A stretch of 64,000 nt of DNA, from assembly GCF_017652985.1 (NCBI RefSeq), contig NZ_JAGGDJ010000014.1:62001-126000 (forward strand). Reading direction: 5' to 3'. Source of the DNA: Paenibacillus artemisiicola. GTDB taxonomy: Bacteria; Bacillota; Bacilli; Paenibacillales; Paenibacillaceae. The notes beneath the pieces were generated by a model. That model was not told where the DNA came from. It worked only from the letters and a program-made list of their open reading frames with translations, and ran no database searches. Below are positions 7,762 through 15,779 of the stretch, piece after piece. How positions within the stretch are numbered: position 1 is the stretch's first letter; every line of letters starts with the position of its first letter. Both the position numbers and the translations under genes were made by a program.

Positions 7762-7820
7762 AAACAGGCTTGCCTTAAGCCGGAGCAGCGCTGCTCTTGC
7801 TTAAGACAAGCCTGTTTTTT
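7762..7820. terminator. Bidirectional terminator between HAD gene and topB
   Basis: AAACAGGCTTG pairs with CAAGCCTGTTT, with inner CTTAAG arms and a GAGCAGCGCTGCTC core. T-runs follow on both strands (TTTTTT after the plus-strand stem). It serves the convergent HAD gene and topB. Confidence 0.85.
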
Positions 7821-10290
7821 AGGTTGCCGGTTGAAAGGCGATCGTGCCTTTGGCCGGGTCGGTCAAGGTCCATTTTCCCGAGACGGCCGTGCCGTCCGCG
7901 AGCTTGAACGTCGACTTCCGCGTGACGCCGTTCTCCGCCAGCGCTTTGGCCATAGCCGGCGTCACGTGCTTCCCCTGCTGTTCCTTCCAGATGACGAAGC
8001 CGCAGCCCTCCCGGAAGCGGAGGCAGCCGTATCCGCGCTTGCCTTCGATCAGTTGCCCGCCGCAGCCCGGTCTCGGGCATGCCGCGATCGTGCCGCGCGA
8101 ACCGGCCGAGCCTTCGCCGTTCGCCGGCGCCGGCTTAGTCGCGCGCCCCTCCGTCTTCGGGCGGGACGCTGCGGCCGGCGCCTTGGCGCGCGAAGCCGGA
8201 GCTGCTTCGACCGGGGCGGCGAGCATCCGGCCGCCATCGCTCGCGCCCGTGCGGGCGGACGGGCGACCGCGGGAAGCGACCGGCGCCGAATCGGCAGCCG
8301 CCGCTCCTCGCGACCGGGTGCCGGCGCGCGGCGCCGTCCCGCCCGCCTTCCGCGCCGATGCCGCAGCTCCGCGGCCCTTCCCTTTCGCCCCGCGCTTGCC
8401 GCCGCCGTCCGGTTCGTCGAACAGACTCGCGGGCGCCTGCTGCTGCTGCTTCACCTTCCCCACGATCATCTCCGCGAATTGCTTCACCTTGGCGATGAAC
8501 TGCTCGTCCGACGCTTCGCCTTTGGAGATTTGATGCAGACGCTGCTCCCAGCGGCCGGTCATTTCCGGCGAGGCCAGCAGCTCGACGCCCGCGCCGCGAA
8601 TGAGCTCGATCGCGGTACAGCCCTTCGTCGTAATGTCGAGCCGCTTGCCCGCGGACGTGATGTATCCGACCTGCTTCAGCCGTTCGATCGTGGCGGCGCG
8701 GGTAGCCGGCGTGCCGAGCCCGGTCTGCTTCATCGCATCGCGAAGCTCTTCGTCCTCGATCGCTTTGCCCGCGCTTTCCATCGCCTTCAGCAAGGTGCCT
8801 TCCGTGTAGGGCTTCGGCGGCTTCGTCTCCTTCTCGACGGCCGAGGCGTCGTCGCAGCGGACGGGCCGGTCGGCATCGACCGAGAACGGGCGATCGGTCT
8901 CGACCAGATCCTCGTCGCCTTCGACCGCCGCCGACGCGTCGTCGTCCTTCTTCTTGCCTTTGCCCTTCCCCTTGGCCGCGTTTGCTTCCGTCTGCTCCAG
9001 CACGACGCGCCAGCCGAGCTCCAGCTGTTCCTTAGCCCGCGTGCGGAACGACTCGCCTTCGACCTCCGTGATGACTTCGTGATTGTTATAGACGGCCGGC
9101 GGATAATAATGCGACAGGAAGCGGCGCACGATCATGTCGTAAATATTCTGCTCTTCCGTGCTTAACGTCCCCGGCTTCTTCGGCGTCGGCAGGATCGCGT
9201 GATGGTCCTCGACCTTGGCCGGGTTGCATACCGCCCGATTTCCTTTATGCACGCGGCTTCGGTCGGCTCCGTTCGCGAGATCCGCGTACGCGGTCCCCTT
9301 CAGCATGTTCAGCACGCTGCCCATGACGGGGATGTTCTCTTCCGTCACGTAGTTGGAGCTCGTCCGCGGATACGTGATGACCTTGTGCTTCTCGTAGAGC
9401 GCCTGCGCGATATCCAGCGTCTTTTTCGCCGGATAGCCATAGCGGCCGTTCGCCTCGCGCTGCAGCAGCGTCAAGTCGTAGAGGCGGTACGGGTATTCCT
9501 TCGACTCGTTGACGGTGTAACTGACGATGGTGCCGGGCTTGCCCTTCACCTTGGCCGCGAGCTTCTCCGCCTCCTCGCGCTTTGTGATCCGGTCGCCCTG
9601 CCAGATGCCCTTGTAGCCGAAGTCATCCTGGGTGAAGGCCGCCTGCACGATAAAGTACGTCTCGCTGTTGAACGCCGTAATTTCCTTATGGCGGTCGTAC
9701 AGCAGCGCGAGCACCGGCGTTTGCACCCGTCCGACGGACAGCAGCGCCTTATGGCGGATCGTGAACGCGCGGGAGGCGTTCATGCCCACGAGCCAATCCG
9801 CCTCGCTCCTGGCGCGCGCGGCGCGCGTCAAATCGTCGAAGTCCGTGTCGCTGCGCAGACCGTCGAAGCCGCGGCGGATCGTCTCCGGCGTCAGGTCGGA
9901 AATCCACAGCCGGTCCGTCGGCTGCGGAAGCTTCAGGTATTGCCGGATGAGATGAAAGATCAGCTGGCCTTCGCGCCCGGCGTCGCAGGCGTTGACCAGC
10001 CGGCCGCACCGCTTGGACAGCTCGCCGATCGTCTTCAGCTGATCCTTCGTCCGCGCGTTCGGCCACAGCTTGAAGCGATCCGGGATGATCGGAAGATCCG
10101 CTTCGTTCCACCGTTTATATTTCGGGTCGTATTGATCCGGTTCGGCCAAGCCGACCAGATGTCCGATCGCCCAGGTGATGATATACCGCTCGCCTTCCAA
10201 ATACGTGCGCTTGTTCTGCGCCCGCGGTTCCACGACGGCGGCGATGGTACGGCCCATGTCGGGTTTTTCGGCTATGATTAATGTTTTCAG
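7819..10290 (-). CDS. topB: DNA topoisomerase III, apparent CTG start
   Basis: 823 residues if read from CTG at 10290. A type IA enzyme that decatenates and relaxes single-stranded regions through a tyrosyl-DNA link. The Toprim domain begins LKTLIIAEKPDMGRTIA, whose Glu is catalytic, and continues with VNACDAGREGQLI. The active Tyr lies in ITYPRTSSNY, and GTPATRAATIERL is typical. The C-terminus is an Ala/Arg/Gly-rich linker ending in a zinc-ribbon-like segment (CPRPGCGG and CLRFREGCG). The first ATG (10257) would delete the catalytic Glu. Upstream in frame, the stop of the preceding gene leaves CTG as the best start, with GAGGG 7 bases before it. Confidence 0.93.
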   Translation of the reverse strand: MKTLIIAEKPDMGRTIAAVVEPRAQNKRTYLEGERYIITWAIGHLVGLAEPDQYDPKYKRWNEADLPIIPDRFKLWPNARTKDQLKTIGELSKRCGRLVNACDAGREGQLIFHLIRQYLKLPQPTDRLWISDLTPETIRRGFDGLRSDTDFDDLTRAARARSEADWLVGMNASRAFTIRHKALLSVGRVQTPVLALLYDRHKEITAFNSETYFIVQAAFTQDDFGYKGIWQGDRITKREEAEKLAAKVKGKPGTIVSYTVNESKEYPYRLYDLTLLQREANGRYGYPAKKTLDIAQALYEKHKVITYPRTSSNYVTEENIPVMGSVLNMLKGTAYADLANGADRSRVHKGNRAVCNPAKVEDHHAILPTPKKPGTLSTEEQNIYDMIVRRFLSHYYPPAVYNNHEVITEVEGESFRTRAKEQLELGWRVVLEQTEANAAKGKGKGKKKDDDASAAVEGDEDLVETDRPFSVDADRPVRCDDASAVEKETKPPKPYTEGTLLKAMESAGKAIEDEELRDAMKQTGLGTPATRAATIERLKQVGYITSAGKRLDITTKGCTAIELIRGAGVELLASPEMTGRWEQRLHQISKGEASDEQFIAKVKQFAEMIVGKVKQQQQAPASLFDEPDGGGKRGAKGKGRGAAASARKAGGTAPRAGTRSRGAAAADSAPVASRGRPSARTGASDGGRMLAAPVEAAPASRAKAPAAASRPKTEGRATKPAPANGEGSAGSRGTIAACPRPGCGGQLIEGKRGYGCLRFREGCGFVIWKEQQGKHVTPAMAKALAENGVTRKSTFKLADGTAVSGKWTLTDPAKGTIAFQPAT

Positions 10291-10305
10291 GACTATCCCT
10301 CTTCT

Positions 10306-11451
10306 TCAGCGTTTCGAGTCCGCCGTGATTTGCGTCAGCATCGCGTTGAACAGGCTGTTCACGCCTTTCGACCAATTGGGGTCCTCCGCGTATTCGCGGT
10401 TGATCCACGTGACCGCGTCGACGCGCTCCGGCCGGTCGAAGCTGAGCCGGTTGATCGTATTGCCGGCGATGCGGGCCGATTCGGCGATCGTCGTGTTGAA
10501 CGCTTTCCAGCTATAGAAGACGTTGAACGGATTGTTCGCGATCTTGGCGGCGTTCTTGGCCGTCTTCGGCACGAAGGCCTGCTCCTGTCCGGTAATGGCG
10601 AACAAGAGCAGCGGATGAATGTCATGCTCCTTCGCGGCATGCAGGATCGCGCTCAAATACGGCTCGTCCGCCAGCAGCGACGACTTGCCCCGCAAATACC
10701 GCACGAGCCGTTCCCGGTCGACCTCGGCGTACCGCAGCTCCGCGGGCAGCGCGTTCTTCTGCTTGACGACCGGCGGCGTCGGCGCCGGGATCCGCACGAT
10801 CGTTCGCGGCCGCTCGATTTCGGCCGGCACCGGACGAACCGACCACCAGCCGTAGCCGAGCATGGCCGCGCACAGCGCGAGCGACATGGCCAAATAGGCG
10901 CCCGAAGGCAGCTTTGCCGCCTTTCGCGCAGGCAGTCTTACCGGCTCGGGCAGCCGTACCGGCAGCGCTTCTGCCGCGAACGCGCCGCGCGGGACGAATC
11001 GGCCGCTGTCGCGCAGGCCGGCCGCGCCGACGACCGCGTCCCATGCCGACAGCCCGAGCTCCGGCGACGCCGCGATGACTCTGCTTTCGGCCAGCGCTTC
11101 CCGAAACCGCGCCGGATCGATCGCGATGCCCGCGCGTTTCTCGCACCAAGCATGCAGCGGCCGCAGCAGCTCGGGCAGCTCCGTATCGAGCTGCATGCAC
11201 GTCTCGTAAATCAGGGCTTCATTAACCGGCAGCGCCTTGCCGGCCGCGACGTCGCGAATCAGCGCCCGCATGACCGTGTGCTTCGCGTCTTCCGGAAAGT
11301 CCGGCAGCTGGCGCAGCACGATGCGCTGCATGGCGTCCGCCACGATTTCGGCCCGGCGTTCGTTCGGAAGGGCGCCGTGCTTGTGCTGGACATAATGGCG
11401 GAGCTTGCGGATATCGGCGTTCGTGAGCACGCCTGCGGCTTGGCCGTACAT
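10306..11451 (-). CDS. Membrane-anchored protein with extracytoplasmic lysozyme-like domain
   Basis: 381 residues. The first 180 or so residues are predicted cytoplasmic and helical. One membrane helix follows (about 187-207, YLAMSLALCAAMLGYGWW), then a Pro-rich stalk and a C-terminal domain of about 130 residues resembling glucosaminidase/transglycosylase folds. In that domain DIHPLLLFAITGQEQAF offers a candidate catalytic Glu and NNPFNVFYSW follows. It probably trims or binds peptidoglycan from the membrane surface. The cytoplasmic domain is not recognised. AGGAGG is 7 bases before the ATG. It lies 15 bases upstream of the topB CTG start, so the two are one transcript. Activity is inferred from fold resemblance only. 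Confidence 0.65.
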   Translation of the reverse strand: MYGQAAGVLTNADIRKLRHYVQHKHGALPNERRAEIVADAMQRIVLRQLPDFPEDAKHTVMRALIRDVAAGKALPVNEALIYETCMQLDTELPELLRPLHAWCEKRAGIAIDPARFREALAESRVIAASPELGLSAWDAVVGAAGLRDSGRFVPRGAFAAEALPVRLPEPVRLPARKAAKLPSGAYLAMSLALCAAMLGYGWWSVRPVPAEIERPRTIVRIPAPTPPVVKQKNALPAELRYAEVDRERLVRYLRGKSSLLADEPYLSAILHAAKEHDIHPLLLFAITGQEQAFVPKTAKNAAKIANNPFNVFYSWKAFNTTIAESARIAGNTINRLSFDRPERVDAVTWINREYAEDPNWSKGVNSLFNAMLTQITADSKR

Positions 11452-11498
11452 GACATCGCCTCCTGATCACCATGGCTCTCAGGAATATAGTACCACAG

Positions 11499-11822
11499 CT
11501 AGACTTCGCCGCGCGCTAGATTTGCGATCGCTTGCTGCATCGCTTCGTCTTCGATATACGCGCGAATTTGATCCTTCTCGTCCGCCGTAAATTGAAACTC
11601 GCAGTCCGTCCCTTCATCTAAAGGGACGATCTGGGCGATGACGCCGCCGTGCGTGCAGATGACGAGCGCCGTCATCGCCGCGAGCCCGGACGGGACCGGC
11701 GTGGCGGGGTCGACGTCGACCGCCAGCTCGATGTCGATCCATTGGGCATCGCGGCGTTCCAGACGCGGCGCGAACGAGCGGAATTTCAGGTGCGTAACGG
11801 TATCGGAACCGTATTGAATCAT
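11499..11822 (-). CDS. Conserved hypothetical protein, 107 residues
   Basis: Starts MIQYGSDTVTHLKFRSFAPR from ATG at 11822, chosen because AAGGAG lies 7 bases upstream; an in-frame upstream ATG (11846) has none. It is acidic, soluble, and without membrane segments. The predicted pattern is four or five strands followed by a C-terminal helix (ADEKDQIRAYIEDEAMQQAI). I recognise no family. It stands between the gltD terminator and the membrane-anchored lysozyme-like gene, with 47 bases to the latter and no terminator between, so cotranscription is likely. Confidence 0.65.
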   Translation of the reverse strand: MIQYGSDTVTHLKFRSFAPRLERRDAQWIDIELAVDVDPATPVPSGLAAMTALVICTHGGVIAQIVPLDEGTDCEFQFTADEKDQIRAYIEDEAMQQAIANLARGEV

Positions 11823-11854
11823 AGGTCTGCTCCTTTCGAACGGCATGAACGAAA

Positions 11855-11877
11855 TAAAAGCGCCCGAAGGCGCTTTG
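11855..11877 (-). terminator. Terminator after gltD
   Basis: An 8-bp perfect stem AAAGCGCC/GGCGCTTT with a CGAA tetraloop lies 28 bases past the gltD stop. The T-run on the minus strand is short (TTTTATTT). Confidence 0.75.
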
Positions 11878-11903
11878 GGTGGATAGGCTTGTGAAGAATG
11901 GGC

Positions 11904-13391
11904 TTAAGGAAGCATCGTCGTGCCCATCAGGTAGCGGTCGACTTCGCGCGCGGCTTCGCGGCCTTCGTTGATCGCCCATACGACCAGGCTTTGTCCGCGG
12001 CGCATGTCCCCGGCGGCGAATACTTTTTCGACGTTCGTGTTGTATTTGCCGTACGTCGCTTTGACGTTGGAACGGCGGTCCTGCTCCACGCCGAGCTTCT
12101 GGATCAGCGTGTTTTCCGGTCCTTCGAAGCCGACGGCGATCAGGACGATATCCGCTTTCCATACTTTCTCGGTACCCGGAATCTCTTTATAGATTTTACG
12201 TCCGGTTTCGTCGACCGTACGTTCGATTTGCACCGTGTGCAGCTCTTTCACGTTGCCGTTCTCGTCGCCGACGAATTTCTTCGTCAAGACGGAGAAGGCG
12301 CGCGGATCTTCGCCGTACAGCGCGCGAGCTTCCTCTTGCGCGTAATCGAGCGTATAGACGTTCGGGAATTGCGGCCACGGATTCTTCTCGTTGTCGCGCG
12401 TCAGCGGCGCTTTCGCGTGCGTGCCGAATTGGGTAACGGAGCTGCAGCCGTGACGAAGCGCCGTAGCCACGCAGTCGGTGCCCGTGTCGCCGCCGCCGAT
12501 GACGATGACGTCCTTGCCGGCCGCGTCGATATAGTTGCCGTCTTCCAGGTTGGAATCCAGGTAGCTCTTGATCGTGCCGTTCAGGTAGTCCATCGCGAGA
12601 TGGACGCCTTTCAAGTCGCGCCCCTCGATCTCCACGTCGCGCGCCTTCGTCGCGCCGCCGCAGAGCACGACCGCGTCGAATTCGTTCATGAGCTGCTCTG
12701 CCGGCACGTTCACGCCGACTTCGGCATTCGTCACGAAGTTGATGCCTTCGGCTTCAAGCAGGTCGACGCGGCGCTGCACGACTTTCTTGTCGAGCTTCAT
12801 GGTCGGGATGCCGTACGTGAGCAGTCCGCCGATGCGGTCCGCACGCTCGTACACCGTGACCGTATGGCCGGCTTTGTTCAGCTGCGCGGCCGTAGCCAAG
12901 CCTGCGGGGCCCGAGCCGACGACGGCGACTTTCTTGCCCGTGCGCATGTGCGGCGGCTGCGGAACGACCCAGCCTTCTTCGAAGCCTTTGTCGATGATCG
13001 CCGATTCGATCGTCTTGATCGTGACGGCGTCGCCGATCAGGCCGACGGTGCAGGAGCCTTCGCACGGAGCCGGACAGACGCGGCCGGTAAATTCAGGGAA
13101 ATTATTCGTCTTGTGCAGACGGTCGAGCGCCTCGCGCCACAAGCCGCGATAGATGAGATTATTCCATTCCGGAATCAGGTTGTTGACCGGGCAGCCGGAC
13201 GTGCCGCCGGGAAGCTCGATGCCCGTATGGCAATACGGCGTGCCGCAATCCATGCAGCGCGCGCCTTGCGTCCGCAATTGATCTTCGCTGAAATGCTTAT
13301 GAAATTCATTCCAATCCTTGATCCGCTCCAGCGGGTCGCGGTCGGCCGGCAATTCGCGCTTGTAGTCCATAAATCCAGTAGGTGTCGACAT
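11904..13391 (-). CDS. gltD: Glutamate synthase (NADPH) small subunit
   Basis: 495 residues, full length. The beta subunit passes electrons from NADPH through FAD and two [4Fe-4S] clusters to the large subunit, which makes glutamate from glutamine and 2-oxoglutarate. The N-terminal ferredoxin-like cysteines are in [19 protein letters not shown] and CPAPCEGSC. The FAD fold is [14 protein letters not shown] (about residue 150) and the NADPH fold [14 protein letters not shown] (about 290). [11 protein letters not shown]-like [11 protein letters not shown] closes the FAD site. The large subunit gene is not next to it, so gltD is transcribed alone here. Confidence 0.95.
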   Translation of the reverse strand: MSTPTGFMDYKRELPADRDPLERIKDWNEFHKHFSEDQLRTQGARCMDCGTPYCHTGIELPGGTSGCPVNNLIPEWNNLIYRGLWREALDRLHKTNNFPEFTGRVCPAPCEGSCTVGLIGDAVTIKTIESAIIDKGFEEGWVVPQPPHMRTGKKVAVVGSGPAGLATAAQLNKAGHTVTVYERADRIGGLLTYGIPTMKLDKKVVQRRVDLLEAEGINFVTNAEVGVNVPAEQLMNEFDAVVLCGGATKARDVEIEGRDLKGVHLAMDYLNGTIKSYLDSNLEDGNYIDAAGKDVIVIGGGDTGTDCVATALRHGCSSVTQFGTHAKAPLTRDNEKNPWPQFPNVYTLDYAQEEARALYGEDPRAFSVLTKKFVGDENGNVKELHTVQIERTVDETGRKIYKEIPGTEKVWKADIVLIAVGFEGPENTLIQKLGVEQDRRSNVKATYGKYNTNVEKVFAAGDMRRGQSLVVWAINEGREAAREVDRYLMGTTMLP

Positions 13392-13446
13392 GATCGCTTT
13401 CCTCCATCCATTTTCCCATTACCGAATGTTCGTCTTCTCTCTCAAA

Positions 13447-13475
13447 ACTATATCGGGAAATCCGCCATGATTCAA
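13447..13475 (-). promoter_or_regulatory. Promoter of gltD
   Basis: On the minus strand TTGAAT (-35, 13475-13470) and TATAGT (-10, 13452-13447) are 17 bases apart, about 55 bases upstream of the gltD ATG. I found no clear TnrA or GlnR box beside it. Confidence 0.65.
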
Positions 13476-13596
13476 TATCAAACTTTCCCAAAACTATTTA
13501 GAATATCGTAGCAATAAGGCCTACGGCATGTAATGGATTTTCCGTACAATCATTTGCACTTTCGTACATAATGTTCGACGTTTCCTACGGTGCCGT

Positions 13597-14094
13597 TCAG
13601 CGTTCGGGCTTCGTCCTCACATAGGTGACGATGGTGAAATCATAGGCGTTTTTCTCGTCTTTGGCATGAAACTCGCGGCTCGCGACCTGCCACTCCGACG
13701 CATCGAATTCGGGGAACCGCGTATCTCCTTCGACGGTCGCGTCAACTTCCGTCAAGAACATTTTATCCGCGTGCGGCAGAAATTGCGCGTAAATTTCCGC
13801 GCCCCCGATGACCATCAGCTCGTCTTCCCCCGCGTAGCGCGCGAGCGCCTCTTCGACGGAATGGACCGTCTCCGCGCCTTCGGGACGGTACGTCTCGCTG
13901 CGCGTCAGGACCGCGTTGCGCCGGTTCTTGAGCGGTCCGCCGAACGATTCGAACGTCTTCCTGCCCATCACGACGGTTTTCCCGGTCGTCGAGCGCCGGA
14001 AATGGCCCATCTCGGCCGGCAGATGCCACGGCATCGCGTTATCCGCGCCGATGATGCGGTCATGGGCCATCGCGGCGATCATCGTAATCGTCAT
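13597..14094 (-). CDS. folA: Dihydrofolate reductase
   Basis: 165 residues, the usual size. Reduces dihydrofolate to tetrahydrofolate with NADPH. Landmarks: MIAAMAHDRIIGADNAMPWHLPAEM (substrate loop; the acidic active-site residue is Glu in PAEM), GKTVVMGRKTFES (NADPH site), NAVLTRS and ELMVIGGAEIYAQFLPHAD. It lies 29 bases downstream of thyA and has its own AAGGGGGG ribosome site. The pair regenerates the folate that thymidylate synthase oxidises. It is the target class of trimethoprim. Confidence 0.95.
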   Translation of the reverse strand: MTITMIAAMAHDRIIGADNAMPWHLPAEMGHFRRSTTGKTVVMGRKTFESFGGPLKNRRNAVLTRSETYRPEGAETVHSVEEALARYAGEDELMVIGGAEIYAQFLPHADKMFLTEVDATVEGDTRFPEFDASEWQVASREFHAKDEKNAYDFTIVTYVRTKPER

Positions 14095-14123
14095 GGCTGA
14101 TCCCCCCTTTATCTCTGGTATGG

Positions 14124-15107
14124 TTATACGGCCACGGGCGCTTTAATGGAAGGATGCGGATCGTAGCCGTCGACCGTAATGTCCCCGACTTCGAAATCGA
14201 AGACGGACGCCACGTCCGGATTCAGCTTCAGCACCGGAAGCGGCCGCGGCTCGCGGGCCAGCTGCACGTCGATCTGCGTCAGGTGGTTCGAGTAAATATG
14301 GGCATCGCCGATCGTATGCACGAACTCGCCGACCGCGAGGCCGCATTCCTGCGCGATCATATGCGTCAGCAGCGCATAGCTGGCGATATTGAACGGAATG
14401 CCGAGGAAAATGTCGCCGCTGCGCTGGTACAGCTGGCAGGACAGCTTGCCGTCCGCTACGTAGAACTGGAACAGCGTGTGGCATGGCGGCAGCGCGGAAC
14501 GCTGCGGCGTCGCGTCTTCCGGCGACCATGCCGTGACGATAAGGCGCCGCGAATCGGGATTGCGCTTGATCTCCGCGATCACGTTCTTCAGCTGGTCGAT
14601 CGTCTCGCCCTGCGACGTCTGCCAACTGCGCCACTGCTTGCCGTAGACGTTCCCCAGGTCGCCGAACTCGGCGGAGAACGCGTCGTCGTTCAAGATCCGC
14701 TCGACGAAGAGCGCTTCCTGCTCCCGGTACTCCTCCGCGAAAGCTTCATCGGTCTGCGAGCGCAGGCCGAAGTTCGTCATGTCCGGGCCCGCGTAAGCGT
14801 CGCTTTCCACCCATTTCTTGAACGCCCATTCGTTCCAGATATGATTGTTGTGCTGCAGCAGATAGCGGATGTTCGTATCGCCCTTCATGAACCAGAGCAG
14901 CTCGCTCGCGATCAGCCGCAGCGGCACGCGCTTGGTCGTCAGAAGGGGAAAGCCCGCCTGCAAATCGAAGCGCATCTGGTAGCCGAATACCGATAACGTT
15001 CCCGTTCCGGTCCGGTCCTCCTTCTTCGCGCCGTGCTTCAGGACATGCCGAAGCAGGTCCAGGTATTGCCGTTCGCTCGTGCTCAACGTCGTTCCACTCC
15101 CGCTCAT
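14124..15107 (-). CDS. thyA: Thymidylate synthase
   Basis: 327 residues as given. Methylates dUMP to dTMP using methylene-tetrahydrofolate, yielding dihydrofolate for FolA. Landmarks: [29 protein letters not shown], the nucleophile Cys in [12 protein letters not shown] (about 215), [20 protein letters not shown] and DAHIYSNH. It carries the roughly 50-residue insertion ([20 protein letters not shown] region) of the long Lactobacillus-type enzymes. The start is uncertain: ATG at 15107 lies inside a 22-base palindrome and has no adjacent ribosome site. ATT at 15125 sits 7 bases after AGGTG, and TTG at 15083 6 bases after GGAGTGG. Confidence 0.95.
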   Translation of the reverse strand: MSGSGTTLSTSERQYLDLLRHVLKHGAKKEDRTGTGTLSVFGYQMRFDLQAGFPLLTTKRVPLRLIASELLWFMKGDTNIRYLLQHNNHIWNEWAFKKWVESDAYAGPDMTNFGLRSQTDEAFAEEYREQEALFVERILNDDAFSAEFGDLGNVYGKQWRSWQTSQGETIDQLKNVIAEIKRNPDSRRLIVTAWSPEDATPQRSALPPCHTLFQFYVADGKLSCQLYQRSGDIFLGIPFNIASYALLTHMIAQECGLAVGEFVHTIGDAHIYSNHLTQIDVQLAREPRPLPVLKLNPDVASVFDFEVGDITVDGYDPHPSIKAPVAV

Positions 15108-15126
15108 TGCGGCCGCGGCCGCAATG
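15105..15126. repeat. 22-bp perfect palindrome over the thyA start codon
   Basis: Each half reads CATTGCGGCCG, so the whole is self-complementary with no loop. It ends with the thyA ATG on the minus strand. In RNA it could fold and hide the start codon; in DNA it could bind a dimeric protein. It begins 18 bases after the stop of the thioesterase gene. Confidence 0.7.
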
Positions 15127-15143
15127 GTATTTCACCTATTTTA

Positions 15144-15632
15144 TCACTTTATGTCGGATCTGTCCCGCTTTCGCTGCATGCGAAGTTCATAGCGATCCGG
15201 AGCCGTGCGGTGCAGATCGGCCTCCTCGTCCGTTTCCGGGACGATGGCCGGCACCGGCTTCGGCTTCCCGGCGTCGTCGAGCGCGACGAACGTGAAGAAC
15301 GCGGTGACCGCCGTCTTCCGTTCGCCCGTATAGACGTTCTCTGTCTCGACCTTGACGTACACTTCCATCGAGCTGCGATGCGTCCACGCGACGAACGCCT
15401 CGACGTCGATCATGTCGCCGACACGGATCGGCGCGACGAAGTCGAGGCTGTCCGTGGAAGCGGTCACCACCGGCCCGCGCGCATGGCGCATGGCGGCGAT
15501 GGCCGCGATTTTGTCCATGTACTCCATGACTTTGCCGCCGAACATCGTGCCGTGATAATTCGCGTCCAGCGGAAAAATGAGCTGCATCATCGTCGAACGC
15601 GATTCCCGCGTCGATTTGGCGTTCGTGGTCAT
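15144..15632 (-). CDS. Acyl-CoA thioesterase (hotdog fold, YkhA/YciA-like)
   Basis: 162 residues, a single hotdog domain. Hydrolyses acyl-CoA thioesters in the cytoplasm. Landmarks: LDANYHGTMFGGKVMEYMDKIAAIAA (with the HGTMFGG motif near residue 27), VTASTDSLDFVAPIRVGD and the beta strand VYVKVETENVYTGE. A basic tail (RKRDRSD) follows. The gene is just upstream of thyA with only 18 bases before the palindrome and could share its transcript. A GGAAGGG ribosome site precedes the ATG. Substrate chain length is not predictable. Confidence 0.88.
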   Translation of the reverse strand: MTTNAKSTRESRSTMMQLIFPLDANYHGTMFGGKVMEYMDKIAAIAAMRHARGPVVTASTDSLDFVAPIRVGDMIDVEAFVAWTHRSSMEVYVKVETENVYTGERKTAVTAFFTFVALDDAGKPKPVPAIVPETDEEADLHRTAPDRYELRMQRKRDRSDIK

Positions 15633-15692
15633 TTGCCTATCCCTTCCTGTTCGCGGAGTCGGCCGAAGCGGCGTTCGGCTGCGTCATTATGT

Positions 15693-15733
15693 AAAAAGAG
15701 GCCCGCCTGCAGAACGACTGCGGCGGGACCTCT
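15693..15733 (-). terminator. Terminator of the pdhABCD operon
   Basis: GAGGCCCGCC pairs with GGCGGGACCTC (one mismatch), with an inner CTGCAG/CTGCGG extension, and five T follow on the minus strand. It lies about 50 bases past the pdhD stop. Confidence 0.85.
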
Positions 15734-15779
15734 ACGCGCTTGTCACGCTATTGTATGTGCATATCGCGCAAGGCGATGC

